Below are positions 10,788 to 21,332 of a stretch of DNA of 64,000 nt, in pieces (positions within the stretch are counted from its first letter, which is position 1; each line of letters opens with the position of its first letter). The DNA is from Liriodendron chinense (Eukaryota; Streptophyta; Magnoliopsida; Magnoliales; Magnoliaceae), in assembly GCA_003013855.2 (NCBI GenBank), contig ML058465.1:1116001-1180000 (forward strand), in the 5' to 3' direction. The notes beneath the pieces were generated by a model. The model did no database searches. It was not told the DNA's origin and saw only the letters and a program-made list of their open reading frames with translations. Position numbers and translations under genes: made by a program.

Positions 10788-11248
10788 TAACTTCCTGCGG
10801 TCAAAAGCTTGGTGGGACCACTTTGCGTTTGTAAGAAATCCACCGTGTTCATCTTTTTTGCTAGCTCATGCTAAGACATGAGCCCCATAATGAGAGGCAG
10901 GTCCAAAACTCAAGTGTGCCACACAATTGGAAAAGGTATGGAAGGAAATATCTACTACTACTGGAGCCTTCCCTGCTTCACCTTGATGTTTATATGCCAT
11001 CCAAACCGTTCATAAAGTCATTCCTGCTGGAAAAATACTATCCTAATCCAAAACTTTCACAGCCTGACTAATGTTTCAACGGTGGGCATTCAGTCCGCAC
11101 TCTATTCGGTCATGTGGCCCACTTGAGTTTTGGATCCGCCCCAATTTTTAGCTCATGTCCTAACACGATCCGAAAAAATGGATGGACGGGTGGATTTCTC
11201 ACAAACATCATGGTGGGCCCCACCCAACTTCTGACCGCAGGGAAATCC
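10788..11248. mobile_element. Foldback element FB8 (second subtype)
   Basis: Arms read GTAAGAAATCCACCGTGTTC rather than TTTTATCCAC, with the right arm GGTGGATTTCTCACAAACAT. The tips are mirrored as CTTCCTGCGGTCAAAAG and, on the opposite strand of the right end, CCCTGCGGTCAGAAG. This marks a subtype shared with FB10 and FB16. Confidence 0.75.
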
Positions 11249-12074
11249 TGTCCCCACCGGATCAATGGTCTGGATGGCGCACTGGTATGCATCAGGACAT
11301 TATTCACGTACTATGGCCATCAATAACCTCTGGTCGTTACCAAACGCAGAAAAAGTCTTTATGAAGATTCGAACGTGAGATCACTTGCCGCAGTTGGACG
11401 CAATAGAAATGCGCTTATCGCTTTCGTTGCAAGTTGGGTAGGGAATCATGCCATGCTTGGGGTGAATGGTGTGGATCACACTCGCGCATGTGGCCACGTG
11501 GCAACCATGAGATCAATCTATATCGTACAAATAGTGGACCCCAGTGTGGATGGGTTGCACCGATTGGACGATGTATTGCATCATCCGATTTTACGGGTGA
11601 GTTTCAACGTTTGACTGTTTTTGTTTCTGACCGTTGATTTGAAGAATAAGGATCGTCCAATCTGTGAAGTCTTTTTGCTATGCCCCATCGCTTGAAATTT
11701 CAACATTCTTGGTTGGCGTGGATGTAAGCCACGTGTACGGTAGATCTTCGGCGTGAATGCGCTCTACCATATGCGACGGAGAATCAGTTGTTTCCTAGTT
11801 GGGCCGTTACGCTTGCCCCTGTCACTAGTCATCATCGGTCTACTTCCTCTCGCTTTCCCGAGATGGGAAGTGGTGGGATGGTGTGGGACCCACCTCTCAT
11901 TGTTGCTGGAACGCCCCCACTTACCATCATCATCAAAATGGTGATATGAAGTGGGCCAGAGACAATCAAGGGAAAGGCCATTCAGTTTGCATCTTGAGAT
12001 GGTTGTGGAATGCACCGATGGAGTGGGACCCACTTTTTACAATGAGACGGTTATGTTAGGACGCGGATTGGGTA
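11249..12074. other. Anonymous non-coding sequence
   Basis: Several overlapping short open frames on both strands, none with a recognisable motif. GTGGGACCCAC phrases occur near 11883 and 12023 but no complete arms. Confidence 0.5.
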
Positions 12075-12494
12075 TCTGAGGGGCCACCGAGATGTATGGG
12101 TTTTATCCACGCCGTCCATCCATTTTGCCATGTCATTTTAGAGCACAAGCCCAAAAGTGAGGCAGATCCAAGATTCAATTGGACCACACCACAGGAATCA
12201 GCGGTTATAATGACACCCACCATTGAAAACTTCTTAGGGCCCACCATTATGGTTAATTGCCATCCAACCTGTTCATAAGGTCACATAGACCTGGATGAAG
12301 GGAAAAAAAAAAATATAAGCTTGAACCAAAAATTATGTGGCCCCAAAAAGCTTTCAACGGTAGATGTTTAATCCCCACTGTGTGGTCCACTTGAACCTGT
12401 ATGTGCATCATTTCTCGGCTTCGAGTCTACAATGATATGAAAAAATGGATGGACGGTGTGGATGAAACCCATACATCACAGTGGCCCCTCAGAG
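12075..12494. mobile_element. Foldback element FB9
   Basis: Left end CTGAGGGGCCACCGAGATG, right end ATCACAGTGGCCCCTCAGAG. The inner landmarks are in order: GGACCACACCACAGGAA, ACTTCTTAGGGCCCACCATT, GACCTGGATGAAGGGAAA, TGGATGGACGGTGTGGATG. Confidence 0.75.
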
Positions 12495-12531
12495 CCCCTG
12501 TCCGTTCCTTGCTAGGGATCGGCGGAGGTAG

Positions 12532-12573
12532 TACCTAATCCGCGGTCCGCGGATTACCTGCGAGACACAGTAC
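12532..12573. repeat. Short perfect palindrome between two foldback elements
   Basis: TAATCCGCGGTCCGCGGATTA lies between FB9 and FB10, an almost self-complementary 21-mer preceded by GTACC. The same TACCTAATC phrase ends the 7872-8083 element. Confidence 0.5.
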
Positions 12574-13024
12574 CAGCGGTAGGAAACTAGGTGGGGTCCA
12601 GTGTGATTTTTGTGAGAAATCCATCCCGTCCATCTGTTTTTTTCAGATCATGGTAGGACATGACAGAAAAGATGAGGCGAATCCAATACTCAAGTGGACC
12701 ACACAACAAGAAACAATGGGGATTGAATGCCGCTATTAACACAATTGTGGTGGATTGAAGTTTTTGTCAGGATAATATTTGTGTTTTTAGTTTATCCCAT
12801 TGGGAATGACCTTATGAACGGTTTGGATGGCACATAAACGTTAAGATGGACCATGAAGGTTTCAACGGTGTACATTTCCCTCCCCACTTTTTCTTGTCAT
12901 GTGGCCCACTTGAGTTTCAGATCCACCTCATTTTCGGGCACATGCTCTTTCACGAGCTGAAAAACCCGATGGACGGAGTGGATTTCTCGTAAACATCTCA
13001 GTGACCCCACCTAGCTTTCGCTGA
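12574..13024. mobile_element. Foldback element FB10 (second subtype)
   Basis: Left CAGCGGTAGGAAACTAGGTG, right (opposite strand) CTCAGCGAAAGCTAGGTGGG. The arms use GTGAGAAATCCATCCCGTCC, matching FB8. Centre retains GACCTTATGAACGGTTTGGA. Confidence 0.75.
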
Positions 13025-14749
13025 GTGTGGCGCCCGAAAAAGCGATGAGAGTGGGGTCCAGTGATTTTGTCATTTCAGGAGTTGGTGGGATTGTGGGAGT
13101 CCCATCACATCAGACGGCCCCCATACAATGATGCATGCACCCGTATCGAACTTTCAGAAAGACTTCGATACTCTGTCAGACTGTGATGGATGATACTCAG
13201 TCACTTACAAACTACACACGTGGCATATAAGTATTCAAGTTAAACTGTCCAAATTTATGGGTGCCAACTTAGATATATCATGAATAAAAAACTACACTTT
13301 TTCCACTATCTGATCATGGGATTAATGGACATTTAATGAACATTTAATGGACGGTCTAAAATGAAATATCCAATGGTCATATTTCAACAAACAAGTGCCC
13401 AGATATGAGTGGATATAATTGGTCAACTATTCTTATTTTTGGCACTATTAATAGAAACATTGGGCTCCACAATTTAGTCGGTTTACTTTGAATCAAAGTA
13501 TGGCACGTCTAAAATTTCTAAGTGCCTGCGTATCAAGTGTTACAGGCTGCCAGAGTATTAAATATCTTCGCTTGAACGATTCCCTTACATCCATGATCCA
13601 ACTGTCATTTCAAGCTTGAGTAATCACACCGACACCGACGCTTCTTCAATCTCCTACTCTGGAGATGCACAGTTTACTCTGGTTTTCAGTTTGTACACGT
13701 TAGGGTTGTGGTTCAGCGATCCGGACCATTGGGATGTTGGGTGTCACCATAGATGGTCCATGTCCCTAAGATCCTGTCAAACGAGAAATCCTAGCCTTTC
13801 ATTTTATGTCCTGAAAATTGACAGTTAATAGGAGAAATAAAATGATGGTAGCTGCTATCTTCTTATCTTATCTTGGAGAATTTTGGAGTACCATCCATCA
13901 CAGCGGTTCAAATAAGACGAACGGTCTGCATCACTTCACAAAGTGGAGTACGTATACCTCTAACCCATTTGCATTCCGCAGCGAACAGTGTGACGAACGA
14001 GTCAAGGTGCAACGCGTGATTGAGATCTGGGTGAAGAGATCAAGTGGGACACACTTCTCAACATTGACAGCTCAGCTATTTCCAAATATGTTGTTGGCTT
14101 TTTATAAAGGTAGAAGACAGGTGGGGTCATTTGGGGTAAAGGGTCTTGCCAACACGTGTTGATGTGGTGGTAGCTATTTATGAGATTTGGGACATTCATT
14201 TAATGGATCACCTGTTCATGCCACTGGCCCAAAAATAGGACGATCTAGTCATGAAGTGGACCACAGTTGTAGACGAGTGGATGGATAGAAAAAAATAATC
14301 AATTTTACACATTCAATGTACATTGGTCGTCCACCTGATGAGCACACCTCCGGATGGATGCTCCACATGCTCACACATGCGGCTATGACACGTGGTGAGC
14401 TACTCCTGTGTGGAAAAACTTTACGATTCAGTGGATGCAAGTAAAGGAAAACCAAAAAAGAAAAAGTGAGAGAATAACAAAAGCTAAGTGGCACTGATAT
14501 TTACATGATGTTACCATTTATGTTCCAAAATGGGAGGCTGGAGTATGTAGCTTTTCTCATTACTAAAGAAAGAGAAATTCGAGAATGAAAGGCACATGTT
14601 TTCCACTGTCTCACCCTACGGGTTGTTTCTCAGGAAGAAACTCTTTCTTTGTTAAAGTTACTTGTGTGGACTGACCTCATCAGTCTATGTTGAGTAGGGT
14701 GCTTCAGGCCACCGGCAATTTTGGCACCATCCATTGAAAATATTTCAGA
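13025..14749. other. Anonymous non-coding sequence
   Basis: No supported gene. A 114-codon open frame at 13818-14162 (plus) has no recognisable family feature and unremarkable base composition. Confidence 0.5.
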
Positions 14750-15220
14750 GAGGAGTTGCTCGCTGGACTATTTTTGAAGGTGTCGAGTGACCAAGGATTG
14801 GTGATCGGTTGATCAAAAATCAGATTTTTCTGTTGTGACTCTCTAAACTATTTTTAGCTTGCTTGGTCGATCGATGGCAATACACTATTCTATGTGGTTT
14901 TGTGTATTTTGTTCTATATTTCATTTTTATGCTATATAAGTTAGTGTAATTGTGGAATTAGGGTATTTTAGACATTTTAAGTTGTGAGAGAGAGAGTGGA
15001 AAATCTAGAGTTTTCTCTTTGAGTTGATTAGTAAGTATTCTCCATCTCTTGTACTTTCATTTTCATAATGATTATCGCTTTTTGCCGTGTAGTTTTTTTT
15101 CCGAAAGAGTTTTTTCATATAAATTTGTGTGCCTCCTTTGCTTAGATTTGCTCATGCGATAATGATTATTTTATTTGATTATTCTCTGAGTTACTTTCAC
15201 TAGTCTTAACACCTTAATAT
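14750..15220 (+). repeat. Copia-type LTR remnant
   Basis: TATA-like GCTATATAAG near 14932, a GA-rich stretch, then the LTR landmark CGCTTTTTGCCGTGTAG..GAGTTTTTTCATATAAATTT. Upstream are GATCGGTTGATC and GGTCGATCGATGG motifs. Ends unresolved. Confidence 0.5.
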
Positions 15221-16341
15221 ACATTGATACACCATCCTCTAATGACTTGAGCTTTTAGAGAAATTGATTGTTTGACATGATATCGAAGAGAAAGGTCTTA
15301 TGTTCGAATCCTAAGAAGTAACAAATATGCCCCCATGTATATTCTCCCGTGGGGGTTAGGAAAATCAAGCCCAGCCTAGAAATCAGGAAATCAAGCCCAA
15401 CACCCTATACTTATAAAAAAAGTAGGTAAAGTGAATTTTTATTATTATATTTATGCATTATAAAACTATCATTTTTAAAATAATTTTTGGGTAAAATAAA
15501 TAATATAGTAGAATCATCATTACACACCCAAGAAAATGGATTTAAGAAAACTAAAGAAAACTAATCTTCACGCATTTTAAGATTAAGAGGTGATAGAGAG
15601 GTTTTCTTATGAGGAAAACACTATAAGCATTTCACTGGTCTATAAGTCATTGTTTTAAAATTAATTTTTTTTTTTTAATAATGTGAAAAACACTCATAAA
15701 AAAGTTGCCCAAAACATCATGAAAAGCCATCATATATAATCAATCGACTAAGGTAAAAAATACAAAAGATAAGAGCTAATAAATGAAAAGAGACGAGAGG
15801 CAAAAGAGATTTATATAATTTTATGATTTACGCATATTCATGGATAATATTATGGAGCTCTCTTCTTCACTGGAACAAAAGAGATATATAAAATTAAATA
15901 TATAAAATTTGTTTCTTTCACTCTCTTATACTCTCTCACCATACACAAGGTCTCTTATCTCTTATATCTTATGAGGAAATATAATATGTGTTTCACATAC
16001 ATACAAACCACCTCTTCAATCCATCTTGCCTCATGTACCATTTCTCCCATTGGACGAATTGTAAGGTCTTAGACCTTACATTACTTGGGCCACGATAATG
16101 TACGAGTGGGAGGCCCATGGTTTAGTGATCATAGGCATTGATGTTGTTTGTTTATAATCGTAGCTTTATAGAATATTTGACAATTGTTACTGCATATTCC
16201 TTTCTTAGTGGCCTATTTATTAGCCAACTAGTGAGATGGTTAACGATTGTATCTTTTGGAGTGGGTTTTGGTGTTGGGATCATCTACAGTAGGGCTCTCG
16301 ATTTCAAGGGCTTCATCTGGGGATCGTCTGAGGTGGGTGGA
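15221..16341. other. AT-rich non-coding sequence
   Basis: Very AT-rich with poly-T and poly-A runs. Around 15300, TTATGTTCGAATCCTA resembles a B-box and could be SINE debris. No gene recognised. Confidence 0.45.
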
Positions 16342-16750
16342 TCTTTGACTAGGGGGTTCACTGTGATGTATGTGCCTTACATCCACACCAAGATCCCAAA
16401 AATGAAGTGGATCCAAATCTCAAGTGGACCACACCACATGAAAGAGGGGTGATTGGCGATTAAAAACTTCTTGTTGGCCACAAAAGTCTTGGATTGAGTT
16501 GATATTCGTGTAGTACCTTCATCTAGGTCTTTGAAACCTTATCAACAGGTTGGATGGCAAATAAACACTCTGCAGGCCCCAAAGAAATTTCTAATGGTGG
16601 GTATTCAATCACCACTTAATTCATATAGTGTAGACCACCTAAGTTTTGGACCTGCTTCATTTTTTAGATCATGACTTTAACCAAGCCGTCAAAATGGATG
16701 GACAACATAAATGTAAGAAAATACATCACAGTAGGCCCCACAGTTAGGGA
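16342..16750. mobile_element. Foldback element FB11
   Basis: Left CTAGGGGGTTCACTGTGATG, right CATCACAGTAGGCCCCACAG. Part of the left arm is deleted: it jumps from ACATCCACACC straight to AGATCCCAAAAATGAAG. Confidence 0.65.
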
Positions 16751-16909
16751 TCCAACAATTAGGATCTCTAATCAATGGGTCCCATATGTAAAACTAAAAA
16801 TCTTTACCGCACAATCTCTCTATGGAGAATTGTATAATATGGTAAAGCTAGAAACTAAATATGGTAGAGCTCTCTCTTTACAATATATGTCCGAGGATGA
16901 TGCTCAACT

Positions 16910-16986
16910 CAAGTCCCTTCATGTGGATACAACACATACATCATGGTGGGGCCCATAGAACTTGGTGATGTCACTTCAATAGCGGT
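16910..16986. repeat. Foldback fragment FB12 (right end)
   Basis: GGATACAACACATACATCATG then GGTGGGGCCCATAGAACTTG and GTGATGTCACTTCAATAGCG, the same right tip as FB1. The left part is missing. Confidence 0.6.
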
Positions 16987-17054
16987 CATAGCTAATCCAC
17001 GTCCCAGATTTCCTGCAAATCGACCATGGCCTAGCTAGAGACGAATGGTCCTAT

Positions 17055-17185
17055 CAGAGGCTCTATGAGGCCACCGTGATTTATATGTTTTATCAACGCT
17101 GGCTATTTATTTTGAAAGATCATTTTAGAGCTTGAGCCCAAGGAGGGGATAGAATGTTCAACTGAACCACACCACATTAACGAGT
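17055..17185. repeat. Foldback fragment FB13 (left arm)
   Basis: AGAGGCTCTATGAGGCCACCG then TGTTTTATCAACGC and TTTTAGAGCTTGAGCCCAA, similar to the FB9 left arm. It stops before the centre. Confidence 0.55.
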
Positions 17186-17683
17186 CGGGACCGAGCTCTT
17201 ACGATTGAGAACTCAAGTTCCAGCGGTGTTTGTACCTAACATATGACACTTATTATTAGCATTGATGGTCTATACCTAAATATCACACACTTATTATACA
17301 ATCCTGTCTATCTATAAAGTTAATGTAAAATAAAAACAGCCAAGGAATATTATATGCAATGGGATAAACAATAGAAAAGGTGGTTGATAGGATTCTCTCA
17401 CGGGTGTTCTCTTAAAATATAAGCAACCTTTCCTCATTGCAATTAAATGGCAAGATAAGTGGGACCCACATTTATATTACTCATACTTCATAAATGGCCG
17501 TTGAGTAAATTGGGCCTTGTATGTACGGCCTCACACCAACTGTCAGAGTACCTACCATGTTCCAAGAGCTAACAAATATGCGTGCATTTGGTGAAGGCTG
17601 TATCTCATTTTGTGTTTTACATGCGAAGAAAGTGTCAAAATATTTTTATTTTTTTGGGATAATATAGGCAACGGTGTGGCACG
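17186..17683. other. Anonymous non-coding sequence
   Basis: AT-rich, no gene or clear repeat structure. Confidence 0.5.
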
Positions 17684-18108
17684 TGCAATGCACCTTGATG
17701 TATGCATTCTTCATCCATGCCGTTCATCTATTTTTACATGTCATTTTATGGCATGAGCCAAAAAATTAAGAAGATCCAAATCTCAGGTGGACCATAATAT
17801 AGGAAACAGTGGTGATTGAACGCCCTATAATTAAGACCTTCGTAGGGCCCAACGTTATATTTCTGTAATGTTTATATTGCTATCCAACCTGTTGATAAGG
17901 TCACTTAAGCCTGGATGAAGGAAGAAAACAAATATCAGATTGGTCTAAAACTGTTATGGCCCATTAATGGTCAATCACCACTGTTTCCTATAGTATGGAC
18001 CACCTCATAATTGGATCTGCTTCATTTTTTGGGATCATGCCATAAAGTGATCTGGTAAAACAGATGGACGGCGTGGATATATAATACAAATATCAAGGTG
18101 GCCCCACT
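17684..18108. mobile_element. Foldback element FB14
   Basis: Inner arms ATGCACCTTGATGTATGCAT and TATCAAGGTGGCCCCACTG with family landmarks between (AGGTGGACCATAATATAGGA, GTTGATAAGGTCACTTAAGC, AGATGGACGGCGTGGATAT). Confidence 0.7.
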
Positions 18109-18773
18109 GCTGGGGTCTGGTGGCACCGTACTGTACTATGGTACAGTGCTTGGTTTTCACCTATTTTGCATTTGAAGTGATGATCTGAACGGTTCAAGTT
18201 CTGGATTTCATGCTATCCATGCTATAGTAAGAAATATTTCTTGAATGGGTTGATTACGTGTGAAGAAACATTTATTGAAGGGCTCATATTCAAATCCAAA
18301 ACTCAAAGGTCAGGATAATCAATGAAGGACAATTATAATACTATAGCTTTTATATTGTGATGTTGAGAACATGAACGGTTCAGATCAATCAAAGAATGCA
18401 ATCTATGAGTGTTAACTATTCACCGTACCATACTGTGTAAGTACCGCTGTAGAGTAACAAAACTCGAGAAAGACGCCTTTTGGGAAAAAATTCCAGGCTC
18501 GATGCTTTCCGTTTGCGGTGAAACGTATTCCGTTCCGTTGACGACAGCTGCCCGTGAAACATTCAACGCTTGATGCTCTCTTTTTGCGGTGTGGAATGAC
18601 TACCGTTCCATCGACGACACCTGCCGTATTTTTTTATTCCTAAATGACCCCTGTCCTTCGTTACAAATGTCTACCGTGTTCTCTCTGCATTAGGAAAATG
18701 TATTATAGGGGCAAAACTGTCCAAAAGCTGCTCCGGCGGGTGTGGGATAGGGAGCTGATTAGATGTTGCCCTT

Positions 18774-19200
18774 ACCGTGGGGCCCACCTTGATGCATTTA
18801 TTATATATCAACGCCCGTTCATCCGTTTTCACATATCATTTTAGGGCATGACCCCAAAAACGAAGAAGATCCAAAAATCCGGTGGCCCATGCCATAGGAA
18901 ACAGTGGTGGTTGATCATTAAGAACTTATAATGGGCCACAAAATTTATTGATCAAACTAATGTTTGTTTTTATGCTTCATCCAGGTTTATGTGACCTTAT
19001 CAATAGGTTGAATGGTAAAACATTACTGTAGGCCCTAGGAAATTTTTAATAGTGGGACGTTGAATCACTACTGTTTCCTCGATATGGTCCACCTGAGTTT
19101 TGAATCTGCTTCTTTTTTGGGTTCATGCCCTAAAATGACATGGAAAAACGGATGAACAGCGTGGATAAAGAATACATGCATCAAGGCCGACCACAACGAG
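18774..19200. mobile_element. Foldback element FB15 (duplication copy 1)
   Basis: ACCGTGGGGCCCACCTTGATG on the left, CATCAAGGCCGACCACAACG on the right. Centre has CATCCAGGTTTATGTGACC. Its counterpart is at 29477-29900. Confidence 0.75.
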
Positions 19201-19420
19201 GGAGCAGGTTAACCTCGTTGCAGAGATATCCCTCTATGCGGGGCTGTGTCAGGCTAAAGAGATGTTCAGGACAAATCCACTCGACCCATCTGTTTTAAAA
19301 GATCACAATAGGACTGAAGTCTAAAACTTAGATAGATCCAAAACTCAAGTGAGCTATATCACGTGAAACCGTGGGGATTGAACGTTTGAGAGTGACATAA
19401 GTTTTGTATTAGGATGATAT

Positions 19421-19896
19421 TGTAAGACTTTATTAGGTGGGCCGCACATGATTATCGATTTTGATTTGACTATCAGATTATTCAAATTGAGCAATTCAGT
19501 GGGCCCCGGTACAGTTGTGATCATTAGAGATAGAGTTAGGTTGGGATGCTTGAACCATGATCCCTATACGTAATTATTAAGATGGATATGGAAACCTATA
19601 GTGTAAAGACCCTTAGAGTGGAGAAGTGTGATTGGTAAGCTTCTTCGACTCTCTTCCTATAAATACATGTCCTGGTCCCCTCATCCATGCAGAGAGAAAA
19701 CCTTAGTCCCATTGCGAGGTTTTCGTCCCATTGCGAGGTTCTCTTAAGGGTGTAAGGTGCGAAAGGTCAAGATCTTCTCTCGGTAACACGGCGGCATCGA
19801 GAATGTCTTCCCTACAAAGTATGCATTTAAGATTACAGTATAGAATCTCCATTATTGATGCATAGACAATTTGTTAATTTCTCTATTCAGATTACA
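19421..19896 (+). mobile_element. Solo LTR-like insertion (copy 1)
   Basis: TGTAAGACTTTATTAGG..CAGATTACA, TG..CA ends, flanked by GATAT and AATAT (one mismatch in a 5-bp target duplication). It carries a TATA box at 19658. The same insertion sits in the second duplication copy at 30119-30575, so it predates the duplication. Confidence 0.65.
19658..19665 (+). promoter_or_regulatory. TATA box in solo LTR (copy 1)
   Basis: TATAAATA followed about 25 bp later by CCTCATCCATGCAGAGAGAA, a plausible LTR transcription start region. Conserved in copy 2 at 30356-30363. Confidence 0.5.
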
Positions 19897-20219
19897 AATA
19901 TTTGTACCTACATTTACTTGAGTGGTAATAACCCTATGAACGGTTTGGATCGCATATAAACATCATGATCAGCTCCAAGAAGGCTTCGATGGTGGACGTC
20001 TCTATGTTCCATTGTTTTGTGTGGTATGCCCACCTGAGTTTTCAATCCCCCTAATTTTTTAGCTCTTGTTCTATTGTGGTTTTTAAAACAAATGGACGGA
20101 GTAGATTCGTCACAAACATATCCATTGGCCCAACACAGCCCCCGACACAAAGATATCTATGTGCTCGGGTTCATAGCATGTGTGGGTGGCACAGGAATAT
20201 CCCCGTGGCTCAATGTGGC

Positions 20220-20660
20220 ATAAGCTCTTTGGGGTGCATCATGATGGATGTGTTTTACCCACACTATCCATCCATTTGTCCGGCACGTTTTAGGGTATGA
20301 GCCCAAAAATCATGCAAATGCAATGCTAAGTAGACCAAACTATAGAAAATGGTGGGGAATAGATGCCCAAGTTGAAAACTTCTTGGTGCCATAGAAGTTT
20401 TGGATCAATTTTATATTTGTATTTTCATTTCATCTAGGTCTGTATGATCTTATGAACATGTTGAATGGCAAACAAAACATCACAGTGAGCCCAAAGAAGT
20501 TTTCAATGGTGGGCATTCAATTTCCATTATTTTTTGTGATGTGGTCTACTTGATCTTTGGATTTGCATCATTTTTAGGGCAATGCCCTAAAATGATCTGG
20601 CAAAACGAATGAACGACATGGATAAAACACATACATCATGGTGGGATCTATAGAGCTTAG
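20220..20660. mobile_element. Foldback element FB17 (copy 1)
   Basis: ATAAGCTCTTTGGGGTGCATC..CATGGTGGGATCTATAGAGCTT, with mirrored AAGCTCT tips and landmarks such as TTGAATGGCAAACAAAACATC. Confidence 0.7.
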
Positions 20661-20679
20661 GCCACGTTGTGCCACAACC

Positions 20680-20866
20680 TATTGATAAGGTCATAATTAA
20701 AGACCTGGATGAAGGGACTAGGTAAATATTAACTTGATCCAAAAACTTTTGAGGCCCACAGGAAGTTTTTAATGGCCAATCACTACTATGTCCTAGGGTG
20801 TGGTCCACTTGAGATTTGAATCTGCTTCATTTTTTGGATCATGAATTAATATGTCGTGGTGGGTCC
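20680..20866. repeat. Foldback fragment FB18 (copy 1)
   Basis: Centre and right arm only: AACCTATTGATAAGGTC, CCTGGATGAAGGGA, GTGTGGTCCACTTGAGATTT. Confidence 0.55.
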
Positions 20867-21320
20867 TGTTAGATAAAAAGTGAAAAAAAAGATTTTAAAA
20901 ATCAAGAAAAAATAGTTTTGCCTTTTGTTAACCTCGTTGCCTTAATTATGTTTAGTTTTGTCCCATATTGAAAAGTAATTAGTAAAACTAATCATTTATA
21001 TTAAAACTTCTCAATAATCATTTGTATTTGAAAATAAGGGTATGCGAGCAATCTTGCCGTGTCTGCAGGCCGTGGTCAGTCATCATGCACCTACCTAATA
21101 ATTAATAAGACGGCATTCGCTGACTTATATTTATTACGCCACTCGCATGCGCTTCGAGTCCCAATGGCTACCTACCTTCTTTTTTATGAAGGTTTTTCAT
21201 CTCTTTTGTTTGAGAATCTAAAAATTCTCTCTTCTTTGATTTTTCCTCTGGGTTCTTTCTACAACTTTTGTTTGGGTAAATCAGTACGAGTGTTCTTGGG
21301 TTCATGTGGCGGAGATCCTA
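20867..21320 (+). repeat. LTR-like sequence abutting FB18 (copy 1)
   Basis: Begins TGTTAGATAAAAAGTG and contains TTTGTCCCATATTGAAAAG and CAACTTTTGTTTGGGTAAAT, typical of plant Copia LTRs. The 3' end is not resolved. Counterpart starts at 31546. Confidence 0.45.
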
Positions 21321-21332
21321 AGCACACATAAT

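Larger units (their letters stand above)
19220..20160. mobile_element. Foldback element FB16 split by an LTR (copy 1)
   Basis: The left arm (GCGGGGCTGTGTCAGGC, GACAAATCCACTCGACCCAT) and right arm (TAGATTCGTCACAAACATAT, GCCCAACACAGCCCCC) are separated by the 476-bp LTR at 19421-19896. It belongs to the AAATCCAC subtype. The tips share AGATATC. Confidence 0.7.

Noticed and set aside
13818..14162. 114-codon plus-strand frame
   Set aside because: No family signature, no paired exon structure, overlaps opposite frames.
15290..15320. tRNA gene from a GTTCGAATCC-like B-box
   Set aside because: No matching A-box, acceptor stem or anticodon arm at the needed distance.
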